Shown here: one piece after another, positions 1 to 11,850 of the stretch | How positions within the stretch are numbered: position 1 is the first letter of the stretch | Layout: each line of letters starts with the position of its first letter | Origin: Scortum barcoo | Lineage: Eukaryota > Chordata > Actinopteri > Centrarchiformes > Terapontidae | Assembly: GCA_023238725.1 (NCBI GenBank) | Contig: CM041531.1 | Coordinates: forward strand, 20,616,643 to 20,680,642 | DNA length: 64,000 nucleotides | Direction: 5' to 3' | Program-made: the position numbers and the translations under genes | Notes under the pieces: generated by a model | Databases searched by the model: none | Told to the model about the DNA's origin: nothing | What the model saw: only the letters and a program-made list of their open reading frames with translations

Positions 1-3000
1 TCATCAAAGGTATCCTTGAGACATTTCGAATCTCAGCCTGTTTTCTTTATCAATCAGCTCATTCAGGAACCTTGTTACCCATAGGTTCATTGTTTTATAT
101 TCTGATCCCAGCATATACAGTAGCCTAAATTAAAACTCCAAGATGCCAAAACTGCCAAAAAATGTCTTTTATCCCCTAACAGATTTCAGTGAGAGACACC
201 AACTAAAGGGATATATTATCTAATTCTCTGAGATGTGCATTAGGCAACCATGGCAACACTGAAGCATGTCAGTATGTGTGTGAAAGAGGATCAAAACCAA
301 GCCTGTTGTGCATTTATCATACAGTGAGTAATGTGCCTGCCCCTCATTAAAATTGGGCAAAACCTAAGCAGCGACCGCACTCATTATTTGACAGTTTCCT
401 CTGCAGTGCCTGAAGCATTGTATTTTTAATTGCAAGACAAATAGGCTTACGGCTGTGATAGGCATGATGTGGTGCAACAGTATCACCACCATGAATCACT
501 AGTCATGTAAATATATGTAATGTCATGTAAATTTAACAATTACAGTAGCAGTAGTTTTAAAATAATTTAATGTGGCACATTAAACATGTTTACATGTTTA
601 AAACATGTTTAAAATCATGTTCAGCGATCCGTTTTCAGAAAGTTTCACACAGTCCACATTCACAGTGTAGTTTATGTGATCTAGTTTCACTGAGTATAGA
701 CAATGTGCACTCAGTTGTATATGGACAGTGTAAATTCAACCATGGTATGGCTGTTGAGGGATCAAGATGCTGTTTGTGGGATTGCACTAATGATTTACCT
801 GCTTTATTGTCAGTGGTTACATTATTGTGTACATGGAAATGGACTGCAGCGCAATGTGACAAATTGGCCTTTTTCACCGTGGACATTCTGACTTTTCAAA
901 GCGAGAAAGGAACAGGTATAACTTACAACATTAATTATTTCTCCACTCTATCAGAAGTGTCCTAGTAATTCATACCAGTAAGCCAACATGCACAGTGGCT
1001 ACTGGCACACTTAAATGGAATACAGTTATTATTAATGTTATTAGTTACACAGTGTTTGACAAGTAAAAATATCCTCCCATGTTCCTGATGCATCTTGAAG
1101 AACAGGACAATAGCACATGGAGGAACTGCTCTGGATCTTCCGCTCCTGTTGGTGTGTGATATTGCTCGCTGCTTTTAGAGTGGAAGGGGATGAAAGGAGC
1201 TTAATGCAGCATCTAACACATCCAATGATAAAGCACTCGTACTTGTTTTTTAACTGTTATCATCTGCACTGCTGGTACGCTGGCACCCTTCTCTGTTATA
1301 GAAAAGAAAGGGCCACAATGTCCCATGTGCCTTGTGCCATTTGCCAAACTCTGCTGTCATGCAATATGGGACCACAAAATGAAAAGTCCTCAGTGGTTAC
1401 CACACTGTAAAACACACACTGCACTTTTATTAAGGAGAGGAGAAAGAAGAAGAGTGCAAAGTGCAGTAAAATGCACCATTTGCACTGCTCAGGGGTCGCG
1501 GTAGTGCACTTTTGGTGTTTTATGGCGAGAGGTGTGAAGTGTAATGGGATGAGATTAAGATAATTCATTTACCAAACATTATCAGTGTGTGTGTCAGAGG
1601 CCGGCATCAGTTATGGCCAATCACATCAGCTTCTGTCAGCCCTTTTAAAAGAGACGCTCTCCTCTCCATGACCTATTGACACTAGAGTATGTACAAAAGG
1701 AAATTTATATTTAAAGCTTCACAAAACAGCAGTTTATTTCTCATTTTTGCCATACCTGCCCATGCTATGCATAACTATGTTATGGTTATCGTCAGTGAAA
1801 GGCTAAATATGCTCTCTTACATGGTTTCCTGCTACACTGTTGGTTTGCTGCAAATGTAGGGTGTGATGCTGAAAATGAAATAGTTAAAGTATAAGACCAA
1901 AAGAGAAAGCTCATACAATCAACCAGTTTTTAATAGAAGATGATGCTTTAACTGTATACTCTGCTTTAATAGTTTCATTGGGATCAAGGTCATAACTGCA
2001 TCTGTGCCAGTTGATGATAGTCACTTTCAACATCAAAATTTCAGTGGATTGCCATATTAAACATACCTCCTACTACACATTTCCTCCTACTTTGCTGTAT
2101 TGTGAGCCACCAAAATACCATTCTGGTGCAGGTGAAGAACAGTCTCAGCACACAACGACAAAAATGTCACTTTTGAGTTTGAGTGAGAGCGTTTGATAGT
2201 TTGATCTATAAAGATAGATTACATTGTCTTTGTCTTTATGTAACATTTTTCTCGTGGAAAATATATAGAATCAGGGACTTTGAGTTTTCACTGTTGCGAG
2301 TGTCTTTGAAAAGATTTCCATAATGTCTAATTTATTCCTGATAATAGTATGTTGCTACAGCTGGCTTCTTACAGCTCTGTGCAAGATGGTAAATCCGTTC
2401 TGGAGACAGCAGAGATCAGTCTGTCAGCTGGGAGATTTACAATTTACATGCTCTTAAAGTTCTGGTCCGACACAGAGGGTGCCAGAAACCCCTGCCAGAT
2501 TGCCAGACACCAGGCTAGCAAAGGGCCCGCGCAGCCATTTAACGGCTGTGCTTTCTAGGCTTTATAGCCCATGCTGATGCACTGAGGACGCAAGCAAAAG
2601 AGAACATTGATTGACCACTTGGACAAGGCCGGGATGCCATAACTTAAAACTGCAGCCTGATTGCTTTTTATCCAAGCTACATTACAGGCCTTTTGCTGCC
2701 TTGGGATCAATTTTAAAGGAAAAGCAGTGATGTTTGTTTGTGACAAAACTTGGCATCCATCCAACCAACTACACTATATCCCACTGACCCCTACTTAATA
2801 CCTCTGTTAGAGGAATAATGCACTATGATGTCTCTTGAGAACACATTTAATCATCAAATCCTCAATCATCTGGAGCATGTGAGAGTACATAATAGCAGAT
2901 TTTAATGACCAGGAATCATCATTACAATATTTCCACGTTTGAGATTAATGACCTCTAATTAGTCAGTGAGCAGATATGTTGCAAATTAGTGTCAATACTT

Positions 3001-4061
3001 TGTAGAGTCTCCCCTGGTTCTGAGGAACCGAGCCCCAGCCCTGGACCCAAGTTGACCAGGGTCTAACGTATATTCAGTCTAATCAGGTAAGGCAGGGTCT
3101 CAATTTAAAGCCACTGATCTTAAGATTTGTGTATCAGTATGTATTGATCGTGTCGGAATTATTTGAATTTGATTCACTGGTATTAAATTGTTTATAAAAA
3201 GATTATCTTCTGTGATTATTACCCACTTGGCTGCAGAATCCTTTATTGTTGATTCAGAAGGATTTTGGAATTAGTTTCTGAAACTTTGTATGTGTTCTGA
3301 GGGCGTTATTATGGCAGTATTTTGATGCTCTGTTGTGCTCATGAATTGATAGCACATCATGCTGCTGCCACTTTTGGTGTTCTTGGTCTGTTCGGGTCCA
3401 CCACAGTTTGGATCAGGTGTAATTGTCCCCACGTCTGTTTAGAGTGGATTTGATGTGCACGCGGGTCCTGTTTCAAATCAGGTCTCTGTTTCTGTGAAAG
3501 TTCATTTGTGCAGACCAGAAAGTCTCCACTCCCCTACACACTATCCAAATTATCGTGTTTTCAGGAAGGCAACGGCACTCGAACAAGAAATGAAAAATTA
3601 TTTTTGATGGTGTGACAAGGAAACACATTTTGCACACATTCATCCTTTTTTTTAAAACTTAATTTATAGTTCTAGTGCGCAAACATTGTTTTTAATCGTA
3701 TTTTACCAAGAGCTCTGGGCTGCTTTTTGGCACGAGAGGTGCTCAACAAATTTAGTTATTGTTGTTGTTGGTGTATCACTTCGATAACTTTGGGTGAATG
3801 AAAAATTTTAATTTTTTATATTTAACATTCAGCAACTTGAAATATAAAAGTTTGTTGTAAAGGTTTTACAGCTCATGCCAAGTCGGGCATTTTACAGATG
3901 AGATTAGTTTCATCATCCAAGAGTTTTATGTGATCCTTTGTTACATTCAATAAATAAAACAGTAATTATCACCTGAACTGACACGATCAGAGTCTTACAG
4001 AGCTGCCGTCAGAGTGACATACAGCGTGTGAACTAGATCATTGTCAGAGCCTGTTGACAGA

Positions 4062-4079
4062 TTTTTTTTTTTTTTTTTT
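4062..4079. repeat. Poly-T run (18)
   Basis: Uninterrupted run of 18 T in the 3' flank. There is no adjacent SINE or LINE body that I recognise. Confidence 0.9.
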
Positions 4080-5460
4080 GGTCCTCTTTGCCTAATTACG
4101 AACTAAACTTAAGGGAAAACACTGAAGTTTGAATTAATTTGTGTTTATTACTCCTGTTTCTTCCAAGCACCTGACTTAATGAAATCCCACAGCTATTAAT
4201 CTTTTGACACACCTCTGAGCTACTTTGTCAGCAAGCCACCGTGAGAGCGCAAACCGAGCCTGACATTTGACTAATTGCAGTCATTTGAGAATGATCGCTT
4301 CTATAATGTATTGGAAATGCACAGCAGCGTAACACAACATTCAGGCACCCCTCTCCGTCTGGTGACCCATTTTACAAGTCAGAATTAGGAGGAAGCTGTC
4401 GAACCACTAAAAAAAAAAAAAGGCCCTGTTCCTAATCGGAGCATGGTAAGCCCAATAGTAATTATTGCAGTCTTTTTCTCCCTGAGGTCCAGTCGGATTT
4501 TTTTCCCACAGTCGCCAGAAACACAGGAAAGAAAACTGCGGCGCAGTCTCCCATCCAGTGCTGCGACACAACCGAACTCCAGCTTGCTCCCCTCCCCTCT
4601 GTTTCATAGTGGAAGAATGACTCTTACCTGTCCTTGGCACCTTGCGAATTGCTGTGTGTTTGATGAAGACCTCAGTCGCAGCCTCGTGGGCTAGAGTGGA
4701 GAGCTCATTACAGCCAGAGGAGACAAGTGCATAGGAAAGAATGAATAGAGGAGAGTGTGCATGTGTGAGGGAGTGAGACACAGACAGAAAAAGAGAGAGA
4801 GAGCGTATAGGGTGTAGACTGTAGAGAAAGTAGTAAATATGAGCAAAGGGGAAAGCCCTTTGTAAGGTGAAAAAAGGGGCATTTGGGGACTCGCCTTGTA
4901 CATTGCACCTGTCTTATCATCATTTAACTCTTATTTGTTGGTCTTACTAAACTGTCAGCAATTCCCTGCCTTCTTGGCCTTTACCTGTAAAATGCCATGG
5001 AAATGCTGACAGGCTGCCAAACCCCGAGCTGTCTGGAGAAAGACTGCTGCCGGCTTTTCTTTGACTTCAACCACGCATTGTGAGAATTAGACGAACGCGG
5101 ACAGAGCCGCACTTAGCCACATTCATATTCCACAGTCCACCTTTCAAATATAAATTCACTTAACAACGGCTTCCACCAATTGACTCTGTCCTTTTCCCAA
5201 CTCACCATTAACTTAGTAATATATATTCTGATCACGCTGAAACATGCTTCACCCATCCCTGCAGTCTGTGTCAGTGATGTTTCAGTGTAATTGTGTATTT
5301 TTCTGGACCGATTCAATTGTCTCTTGATGTATTCCTCGCTCAGCTGAGCATGTCATTACACACATCATTTGTGTGCAATTTAATGTGGTATGCAACAAGG
5401 TTACATTTCTTTGGTGGTTCAATTTGAGGACTCACAGCATTTCAGCTGCAATAATTTCTT

Positions 5461-5492
5461 TCTCTGTCTCTTTCTCTCTCTCTCTCTTTTTT
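5461..5492. repeat. CT-rich microsatellite
   Basis: Imperfect (CT)n followed by a T run in the 3' flank. Confidence 0.85.
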
Positions 5493-8400
5493 CCCCCACT
5501 CACTCTCAGAAATTGCTTCGGTGATGATTACGCACTCCCCTGCCTTGCTCGGTCATGCCACATTTTAAGTTCACATTGGGAGATATTCCAATTATTGGTC
5601 AGGTAATGTGATGAAAACGGTAACTTTCGCTCTTTAGCCTGCTGATCAATTTTTTTTCTCAAGTGGGCTGCATCGTAAAAACTATATCCATCTGTTGCTT
5701 TATGTCCTTTTCACTGGATGTAGCAGTTGTAGGATTTATATGCCTCTTCTTGACTCTTAAATGGTGATTGTATTGAAGTGTGTTTCTGGTAAGCTCAGAT
5801 GCTAAGGACTGCAGTCAGCATTAGCCACCGCATTTGTTTTACCTCTCATAGCTAGCAAAAGGACACGTTTGCCACATTAAAGTCAGTGCAACGCAGTTTG
5901 AATAGGTACAGGAAAGTAGCTGGATGTCAAGTTTGTGTACTTTTTTATGTCCCTTATCTGAACTGCACTAACACAAGTTTCCCCAACCAAGGTCCAGTAC
6001 AAACACTAAAAATGATTTGGTGGCTGTATTTGATCAAGGCCGTATGCTGGCCTTCTCTCTGACCTATCATAGAATAATTATCGCCACCTATTACCTTTCT
6101 TTGTTTTGCTTGACACACTGTTCTGTCACGATGCCACTGTGTATGCGAAAGTGACAGGGTTCTCATTAACATTAATTACCGTGTGCTAAGTCATCTGAAG
6201 GCAGCATTTCGTCCCAGGAACCGCCCAGCCCCCCACTCGAAGCCACAGGCCTCCGTCCTTCATCACCTGTGAAGGTCTAATCTTATCTGCGGCTGATGCA
6301 TGGCTCTTCATTAATCACTCCCCCGGCCCAATCAAATGGTGACTGATGGTTGATGTGGCCTTGTCCGGCCATCCCTCAGGTGCCGGGCGGCGGACTTGGG
6401 TTGTCTGAGGCTCCATGTGGTATGGATTCTGTGGCCAACTGCGACCAGTGTCTGTGTGTGCATGAAAGTGGCGGTGTCATCTACAAGGGGGTACACGGCA
6501 TGCCACGTAACCCCGCGCTAATGCGTCCAGTGCACCTGAAGTTCAACACATTGTTCCGCTGCTGCTGACCTTGTCTCATCAGGAGCAGCGAGCGCCTGGT
6601 CTGACTTTGATTTAGCAGAGTTCAAGCTGTGATCTGGGTACTATACATTTTTCGCTCAATGACACAAAACTTTCCACTTGTTTCCACCAGAACTGAGACG
6701 TTAAGCCATTGCTTAAGTGAGCTCAGTATGTTCAGCGCCTGACCATCAGTATCGAGGATGGAAAAAGGGTGTGTGGTGAAAGGAGGCTGCAGGTAGGAGA
6801 AGGGAGGCGGAATAGAAATAGTTTGTTGTAGCAGCGGCAGGATATAAATGGCACGAAGATGAAACAAATCAACCATAGGTAGCCCTGGCTGTTGGCTAAT
6901 CCATAGTAATCAGTGAGGCTGCATTGAACTCTCCGCTTCATGGACCCTTACCAATCAGGAGAGAAAACAGAGATCCGTCATCTGTTTTCCTCTGCTCACT
7001 GATGGGGGCAAGGGGCAGTGAAAGTGGAGTGTGGTAATTATCTATGAGGGGTGAGCATGGAAGGGGCTGGGGGCGTATGTTTGTGTGTTTTAGTGTCATA
7101 ATCACCTTTTCGAAGTGGGTTTTTTTTTTCCCTTCCCTTCACCGTTTGTCAGTCACTCAACAGAGAGTGTCCTGCTAGCAGTGATTAAAGGATTGATCAG
7201 GGATGTGAACTAATACATGCCCACCGCTGATGTCAAAACACAGATGGCATGACTCACTTTGCTGCTTCTAAAAAAGATTTTGTTTAATCTTGTCTTATGG
7301 ACAAGTCTCGCCAAATGACTTCCAGGGGGATGCGCGGTGTCCATTTGTATTGATCTCCATTAATTGCCGTGACAGTGAAATATGAAATTAAACACGAGGC
7401 GATGTGTAATGCAGAAAGTATCTCCTCGCACAGCATGCGGGTGCGAAGGCAGTGGACGTACGGGCAAGACGCACGATCGCACGCACAAACACACAACATC
7501 TGTTTTGTATGCAGTGGCGTCACAAAACGATCTTCCTGGTAGGCACATGATTTGGCATCAGTGCACTCAGGTTTTCATAACCTTTGGATGCCTCCCATCC
7601 TCGTCCTACAGAGAACCGAGGACAAAGCTCTGCCCTATTAGAGATGAATAATGAGCCTGTTGGCAAAAGAGACGTTGCTAATGTTTTGTCCAAATATCTC
7701 AAATCTGTCCCCAATGATAATGTATTCCGCGACACTGCCAAACAGCTCTATATTTGAAGAGGTGATTTCGCTGCAGATATGACTTATAAAATCTTTAGAC
7801 TGGAAAAGGGAAAAAAAATCCCCCTCACATTGTAATGTCTGGCGGCTGTATAGGCATCACAATAAGGGCTTAGTTTGTTTTCCTGTAATTGATGCTTTGC
7901 CTGTGTGGCGGCATAGCTTTGTTTGTTTATGCTAATGGGTGTGATGACCTGTTGGTCCCCAATCTAGCAGGGAAATGGCAGCCAATGCTTTGGGGAGTGA
8001 GCCATTGATCTCTCTTCAGTGCCTCTTTCTTCACAGGTACTTGGGATTAACTGAGCCAGAGCAAGACAGAAGGAAAACATTACACAACCAGAAAAAAGAA
8101 AAAACAAAAAAATTACCAAATTACTTCTGGTATATGCATGTATAGCACATCAGCTTCAGGCTAATTGATGCTTGTGTGCCGTCTACCAGGCTGCCTGGTG
8201 TAAAAGTGCTCACTCTGCTTCCCTTATATCGTGCTCTTGAGGCTTGATGCTGCCTAAACAGCACAGCTGTAATTCCCTTAAGCAGTGCACTATGAAATAA
8301 CTGTTATACATGAACACACAAATAAAAACAAAGAGGTGGGCTGTTATGGATGCGCTTCTCCAGAGCACCTAATAATCTACAGTGTTTCAGTGGCCAGGTG

Positions 8401-8681
8401 TAGAGGACTGGGCACATCCTAACCCACGACCGTCGGAAAATCTTTTTGGTAGTCTAATTTATCGAATGGTAACTAAGCTGCTATTGTTTTTGTCTATTTT
8501 TTTAGTTAAATCTGCATATCGTATGAATTACAAGGAGTAATATCTAAATACCTGGTTTACAGTATAATTTCTCTTTTTCATTTATTCTTTATTAGTCTAG
8601 GGTAATGTTTTTGTTGGTTTAGGTTTTGACCAGTTGTGGATAATTTGAGAATGCTTCTGCAGACTAAAACTGTCTCATCTA

Positions 8682-8758
8682 TTCATCCATCCATCCATCC
8701 ATCCATCCATTCATCCATTTTCTGTACTGCTTATCCTGTCTCACAGGGTCGCGACTGT
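8682..8758. repeat. (CATC)n tract joined to a teleost dispersed repeat
   Basis: A (CATC)n microsatellite (about 8684-8710) runs into 'catccattttctgtactgct', 'tatcctgtctcacagggtcg' and 'cgac'. The combination of CATC repeats with TTTTCTGTACYGCTTATCCTG is a hallmark of fish genomes and supports the teleost assignment. Confidence 0.8.
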
Positions 8759-9283
8759 CTCATCTAGTTAAATAAAAAAAAAAAGATGATAGATGGACTT
8801 GTTGTTTTATCTAAAAAAGAGAAATATAAGACATAACAGGTAGTTCCAAAGGAAGCCTGTGATTTGGAGGTAAAAACAAGATGGCTTGCATGCTTGCATA
8901 TGTATATATATTTTACTGCATATAAGGGTTAGAACATTTCACAGTGTGTTCAACTGCTCACATCACTGTGAAAACTAAATCACCAAACTACCTTACAAAA
9001 TATGGAAACATTAAATATTAGTAAAGTATCTTTTTACAGTATGTGAACGAAGAAGATGCTACGACCAGCTCTGCCCACTGCGGAAGGTTATGTCCACGTT
9101 AGGCGATCAGAGGCACAAAGGTCAGCTTCACAGGAGTCAGCAAGGATTTTCCTCTTTAAGACTATGACATTTTACTTTTTTTTCCCCTTTCAAACTGGAA
9201 AACACAACATCAGGAAAGTAAGGGTGAGGGGACCAGGGGAGCAGCCTCACAAAGCTGTTCCCCTGGGTAGATTATTGCTGTGT

Positions 9284-9301
9284 AAAAAAAAAAAAAAAAA
9301 A
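9284..9301. repeat. Poly-A run (18)
   Basis: Uninterrupted run of 18 A. The open frame crossing it is a chance frame with a Lys run. Confidence 0.9.
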
Positions 9302-9750
9302 TCTTTGAACACGAGCACTCTCCTCTCTATCCAACCTCAGCTCTCACTCCTGGACGCACATTTTTTGAAATGTCAGTTCTTTAGGACCACAGTTCTAATT
9401 TTTGTTTCGCTCAGTGTAAGTAAATAGGTCTGACTGTGAGTTTTTGTTCACAGATCCCAGGAGAGTGGCATGCATGCTCAGCAGAGAGACCTCTCACTGC
9501 AACCTCCCTCTAACATATTGATCAGGAATGGCTATTGGCGTTAGCCCTGTGAATAAAATGCTGCTCTACTGAGTTCAATTCCCCACTGGGCAACTGAATG
9601 GAGAGACAAAACCTTTAGCACTTAGGACTTTTAGGACTGCTGTTAAGCTCAGATCTTAGGTCTAGTGACGTCACTGCCAGAGACCGCAGAGAAAAACTTG
9701 GAAATGTCACTTTTGTGTGATGTTGTGTAGACCACACATTCTCATTCTGT

Positions 9751-9753
9751 GTG

Positions 9754-9786
<33 letters not shown>

Positions 9787-9787
9787 A
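9751..9787. repeat. (TA)n(TG)n microsatellite
   Basis: A compound dinucleotide repeat, TA units followed by TG units, in the 3' flank of INSYN1. Confidence 0.9.
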
Positions 9788-10419
9788 TCTTTGTATCTTT
9801 GTATATGCTATGTATTTATTTGTTTGTCTGCCTGCCACTCAGCCTCTGCAGCAGACCAAGACGAGATCACATTGAAATGATTCATAAAATCAAGAGCAGG
9901 TAAGTAGTGTTGTTTTCTGGCTCTTCGCTCAAATTTTTTTGTTGACATCAAAGAGACGAAGAGGCTTGACATGTGCATCTAGATACATTACCCCGCTGAA
10001 AGCAACAGTCCCCTTGACATTTAAAATAACTGGAACATGAAAAAAGACAATGTTTATACAGATTCAGAGTACAGAATGTGCAGCGTTTTGTATCCACATT
10101 ATAGGAACAGGCATTTTTTTTCTTTGTTTTGTGACTTATTCTATCGTACGAGGAGGGGAAAGGACCTCTTCATACTTCACTTCCAATTTTGAACACGTAA
10201 AATGTTCTCGAATAAAAATGATTGCTTTTATCATCTCTGTCACTGTTTCAAACGATTACACATAGGGAATCCATTCAGTTCAGTTCTAACATGAGAACAG
10301 GCACTAACCTTTTGGTCCACCAGTAACTTTCATCTCAAAGATCTGCTTTGCTTCATTTCATCGTGTTTTCCCTGAGCCTCAGAATAACTTTAGGTAGTCG
10401 AGTGATTTCCCATATATCA

Positions 10420-10445
10420 TTTATTTATTTAGTAATTAATTTATT
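10420..10445 (-). terminator. Candidate polyadenylation signals for INSYN1
   Basis: Three AATAAA hexamers on the minus strand (TTTATT on plus at 10440-10445, 10424-10429 and 10420-10425) lie about 85-110 bases after the INSYN1 stop codon, in an AT-rich stretch. They would give a short 3' UTR. Mammalian INSYN1 transcripts are, to my knowledge, longer, so a more distal site in 1-10,400 is possible. Confidence 0.45.
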
Positions 10446-10529
10446 TGTGTATTAATCTATGAGCTATGTATTTAATATTAAATAATGCACAGTCCTCTTC
10501 ATGAGAATTATGATAAACTTAGGGCTTTC

Positions 10530-11360
10530 TCAGTGGTCCTTTGTTTTCTGTTTGGTTGGAATATAGGGCAGTACAGTTTGGGTGCTCTTGTCAGAGACAG
10601 TTTGTGTGCTGCTATTTCGTAACAGTTTTTTGCGGCAGCTGGGGTTTAAGAGACCTTTCCTGGGTAGTGTGTGAGCTCCCGTCGTCCCCTTCAGTGGCGT
10701 GGAGACATAGGAAGGGTCCAGACAGTTATGGAGGAGGGAGTGCTCAGAGGAAGAACGTTTTGGGGCGACCGAGCTTGACAGGAGACTGGGTTCGCTATCG
10801 CTGTCCGGTGTAGCACAGCCGCTCTTGTCATCCTGTAATTCCTCTTGCTCCTCCTCCTCCTCCTCATCATCATCGCAACACAATGCGTGGTACAGAATTT
10901 TGTCACTAAAGCGGACTCTTTCTCTTGTGCCAGAGGTACGGGAAGTCTTGTGGCTGTGCGTGGAGCTGCTGGCCTCCTCGCTGGATGAATCCGGAGTAAT
11001 AATGCGAGGCCCGTTGGGGATGGGCAACCCGCCGTTCATCTGGGAGTAGACCGAGGCAGTGGTGGGGGGCGGGGTGGGGGTCTGCGTCTGAGTAGGGATG
11101 GTCCCTCGACCCAGCTCCGGTCGCAGATCAGCTGGAGGCTCACCGGGTCTGCGGGCAGCGGCGGCGGCGCCAGCCGCCTCCAGGTAGCTGCAGAACTCCC
11201 AGCTATCAGAAAGCACATCTGCATTGAGGAAGTCCAGCCTGAAGGCCTCTCCCAAACCTCGCTCGCTACTGGACGTGCTGCTGGCTGTGGCCACCGTCCA
11301 GTCATCTGGCTCCAGGTCAAAGTCAAAGTCGGACGTTAGTTTATCGATCTGACCCACCAC
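10530..11360 (-). CDS. INSYN1: INSYN1 coding exon 2 (terminal exon, residues 49-324)
   Basis: This is the large C-terminal exon of inhibitory synaptic factor 1. The family protein sits at GABAergic (inhibitory) postsynapses and is known to associate with gephyrin and the dystroglycan/dystrophin complex. The exon opens at 11360, just after a polypyrimidine tract and CAG (11361-11363), and ends at TGA 10532-10530. Visible blocks, numbered in the spliced protein, are: VVGQIDKL at 49-56, SDFDFDLEPDDW at 58-69, SDSWEFCSYL near 99-108, an Ala run at 113-117, a Thr/Pro stretch near 138-149, MNGGLPIPNGPRI at 156-168, GTRERVRFSDKILYHALCC at 192-210, an Asp/Glu run at 211-222, and NSSTQTVSDKSTQTVLPY at 297-314. 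These match the mammalian protein in order and wording. The fish version is longer, mainly through the Ala/Pro segment and a Ser/Lys-rich stretch before the C-terminus. The open frame runs a little further upstream, to a TTG inside the acceptor, which is not a real start. No transmembrane segment or signal peptide is visible. I am very sure of the family; which teleost paralog, if duplicated, cannot be told. Confidence 0.95.
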   Translation of the reverse strand: MVGQIDKLTSDFDFDLEPDDWTVATASSTSSSERGLGEAFRLDFLNADVLSDSWEFCSYLEAAGAAAAARRPGEPPADLRPELGRGTIPTQTQTPTPPPTTASVYSQMNGGLPIPNGPRIITPDSSSEEASSSTHSHKTSRTSGTRERVRFSDKILYHALCCDDDEEEEEEQEELQDDKSGCATPDSDSEPSLLSSSVAPKRSSSEHSLLHNCLDPSYVSTPLKGTTGAHTLPRKGLLNPSCRKKLLRNSSTQTVSDKSTQTVLPYIPTKQKTKDH

Positions 11361-11508
11361 CTGCAACAGAAAAGGGAGAGCGCGAGAGAAAGAACTGATG
11401 AGACACTGTAGAGAAGCAAAAAGGCCAGAGGTGAAATAGAAAGAGATTTCATTCAGATGTATGTCTATCTTTATATTTATGTTCTTTAAGCGATGTCAGC
11501 AGTATGGA

Positions 11509-11850
11509 AATGTCAGTCTATTGGTCAGTTGGTCCACCACTGTGGTCCAAACAGATATATCTGTTGGATGGATTGCATGAAATTTCATACTAATATTTAT
11601 GTTCCCCTCAGGATGAATTGCATAATAGTGCTTTCATCATCATTGTCTAAATTTTTATAATGACACTGCAATAAGCCTCAGCTTTGTGTTTAGTGCTAAT
11701 TAACACTAAATGTTAACTAAATGTTGGCATACTAACACACTAAACTAAGAAGGTGAAAATGGTCAGTGTTACATCTGTAAAAATCAACATATTAGCATTT
11801 AGCTCAAAGCACCGCTGTACGGTCTCACAGAGCCTCCAGCGTGGGTGTGG
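11509..11850. mobile_element. Common percomorph interspersed repeat (degenerate copy)
   Basis: The run 'ggtcagttggtccaccac', then 'tgttggatggattgcatgaa', 'gttcccctcaggatgaat', 'tttgtgtttagtgctaatta' and 'catttagctcaaagcaccgc' follows, in order, a non-autonomous repeat found in very many copies in spiny-rayed fish genomes. Internal parts are deleted compared with full copies. It starts about 150 bp into the intron after exon 2's acceptor. I am sure of the repeat family by memory of its wording, but do not assign a superfamily. Confidence 0.75.

Larger units (their letters stand above)
1..10415. other. 3' flank of INSYN1, no gene recognised
   Basis: No open frame here is longer than 131 codons and none resembles a protein I know. 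A run of 'acatgttta' units sits at 579-615. The interval 6200-6560 is GC-richer than its surroundings and has many TAATC/ATTAAT-type motifs, but shows no splice-bounded frame. The listed microsatellites and the CATC-linked repeat are the only repeats I could name. A distal INSYN1 3' UTR or a neighbouring gene's small exons cannot be excluded by eye. Confidence 0.6.

Noticed and set aside
11361..11366. Apparent start of the exon 2 frame at TTG 11366-11364
   Set aside because: It lies inside the splice acceptor (TTGCAG|GTG). The true start codon is in exon 1 at 53549.
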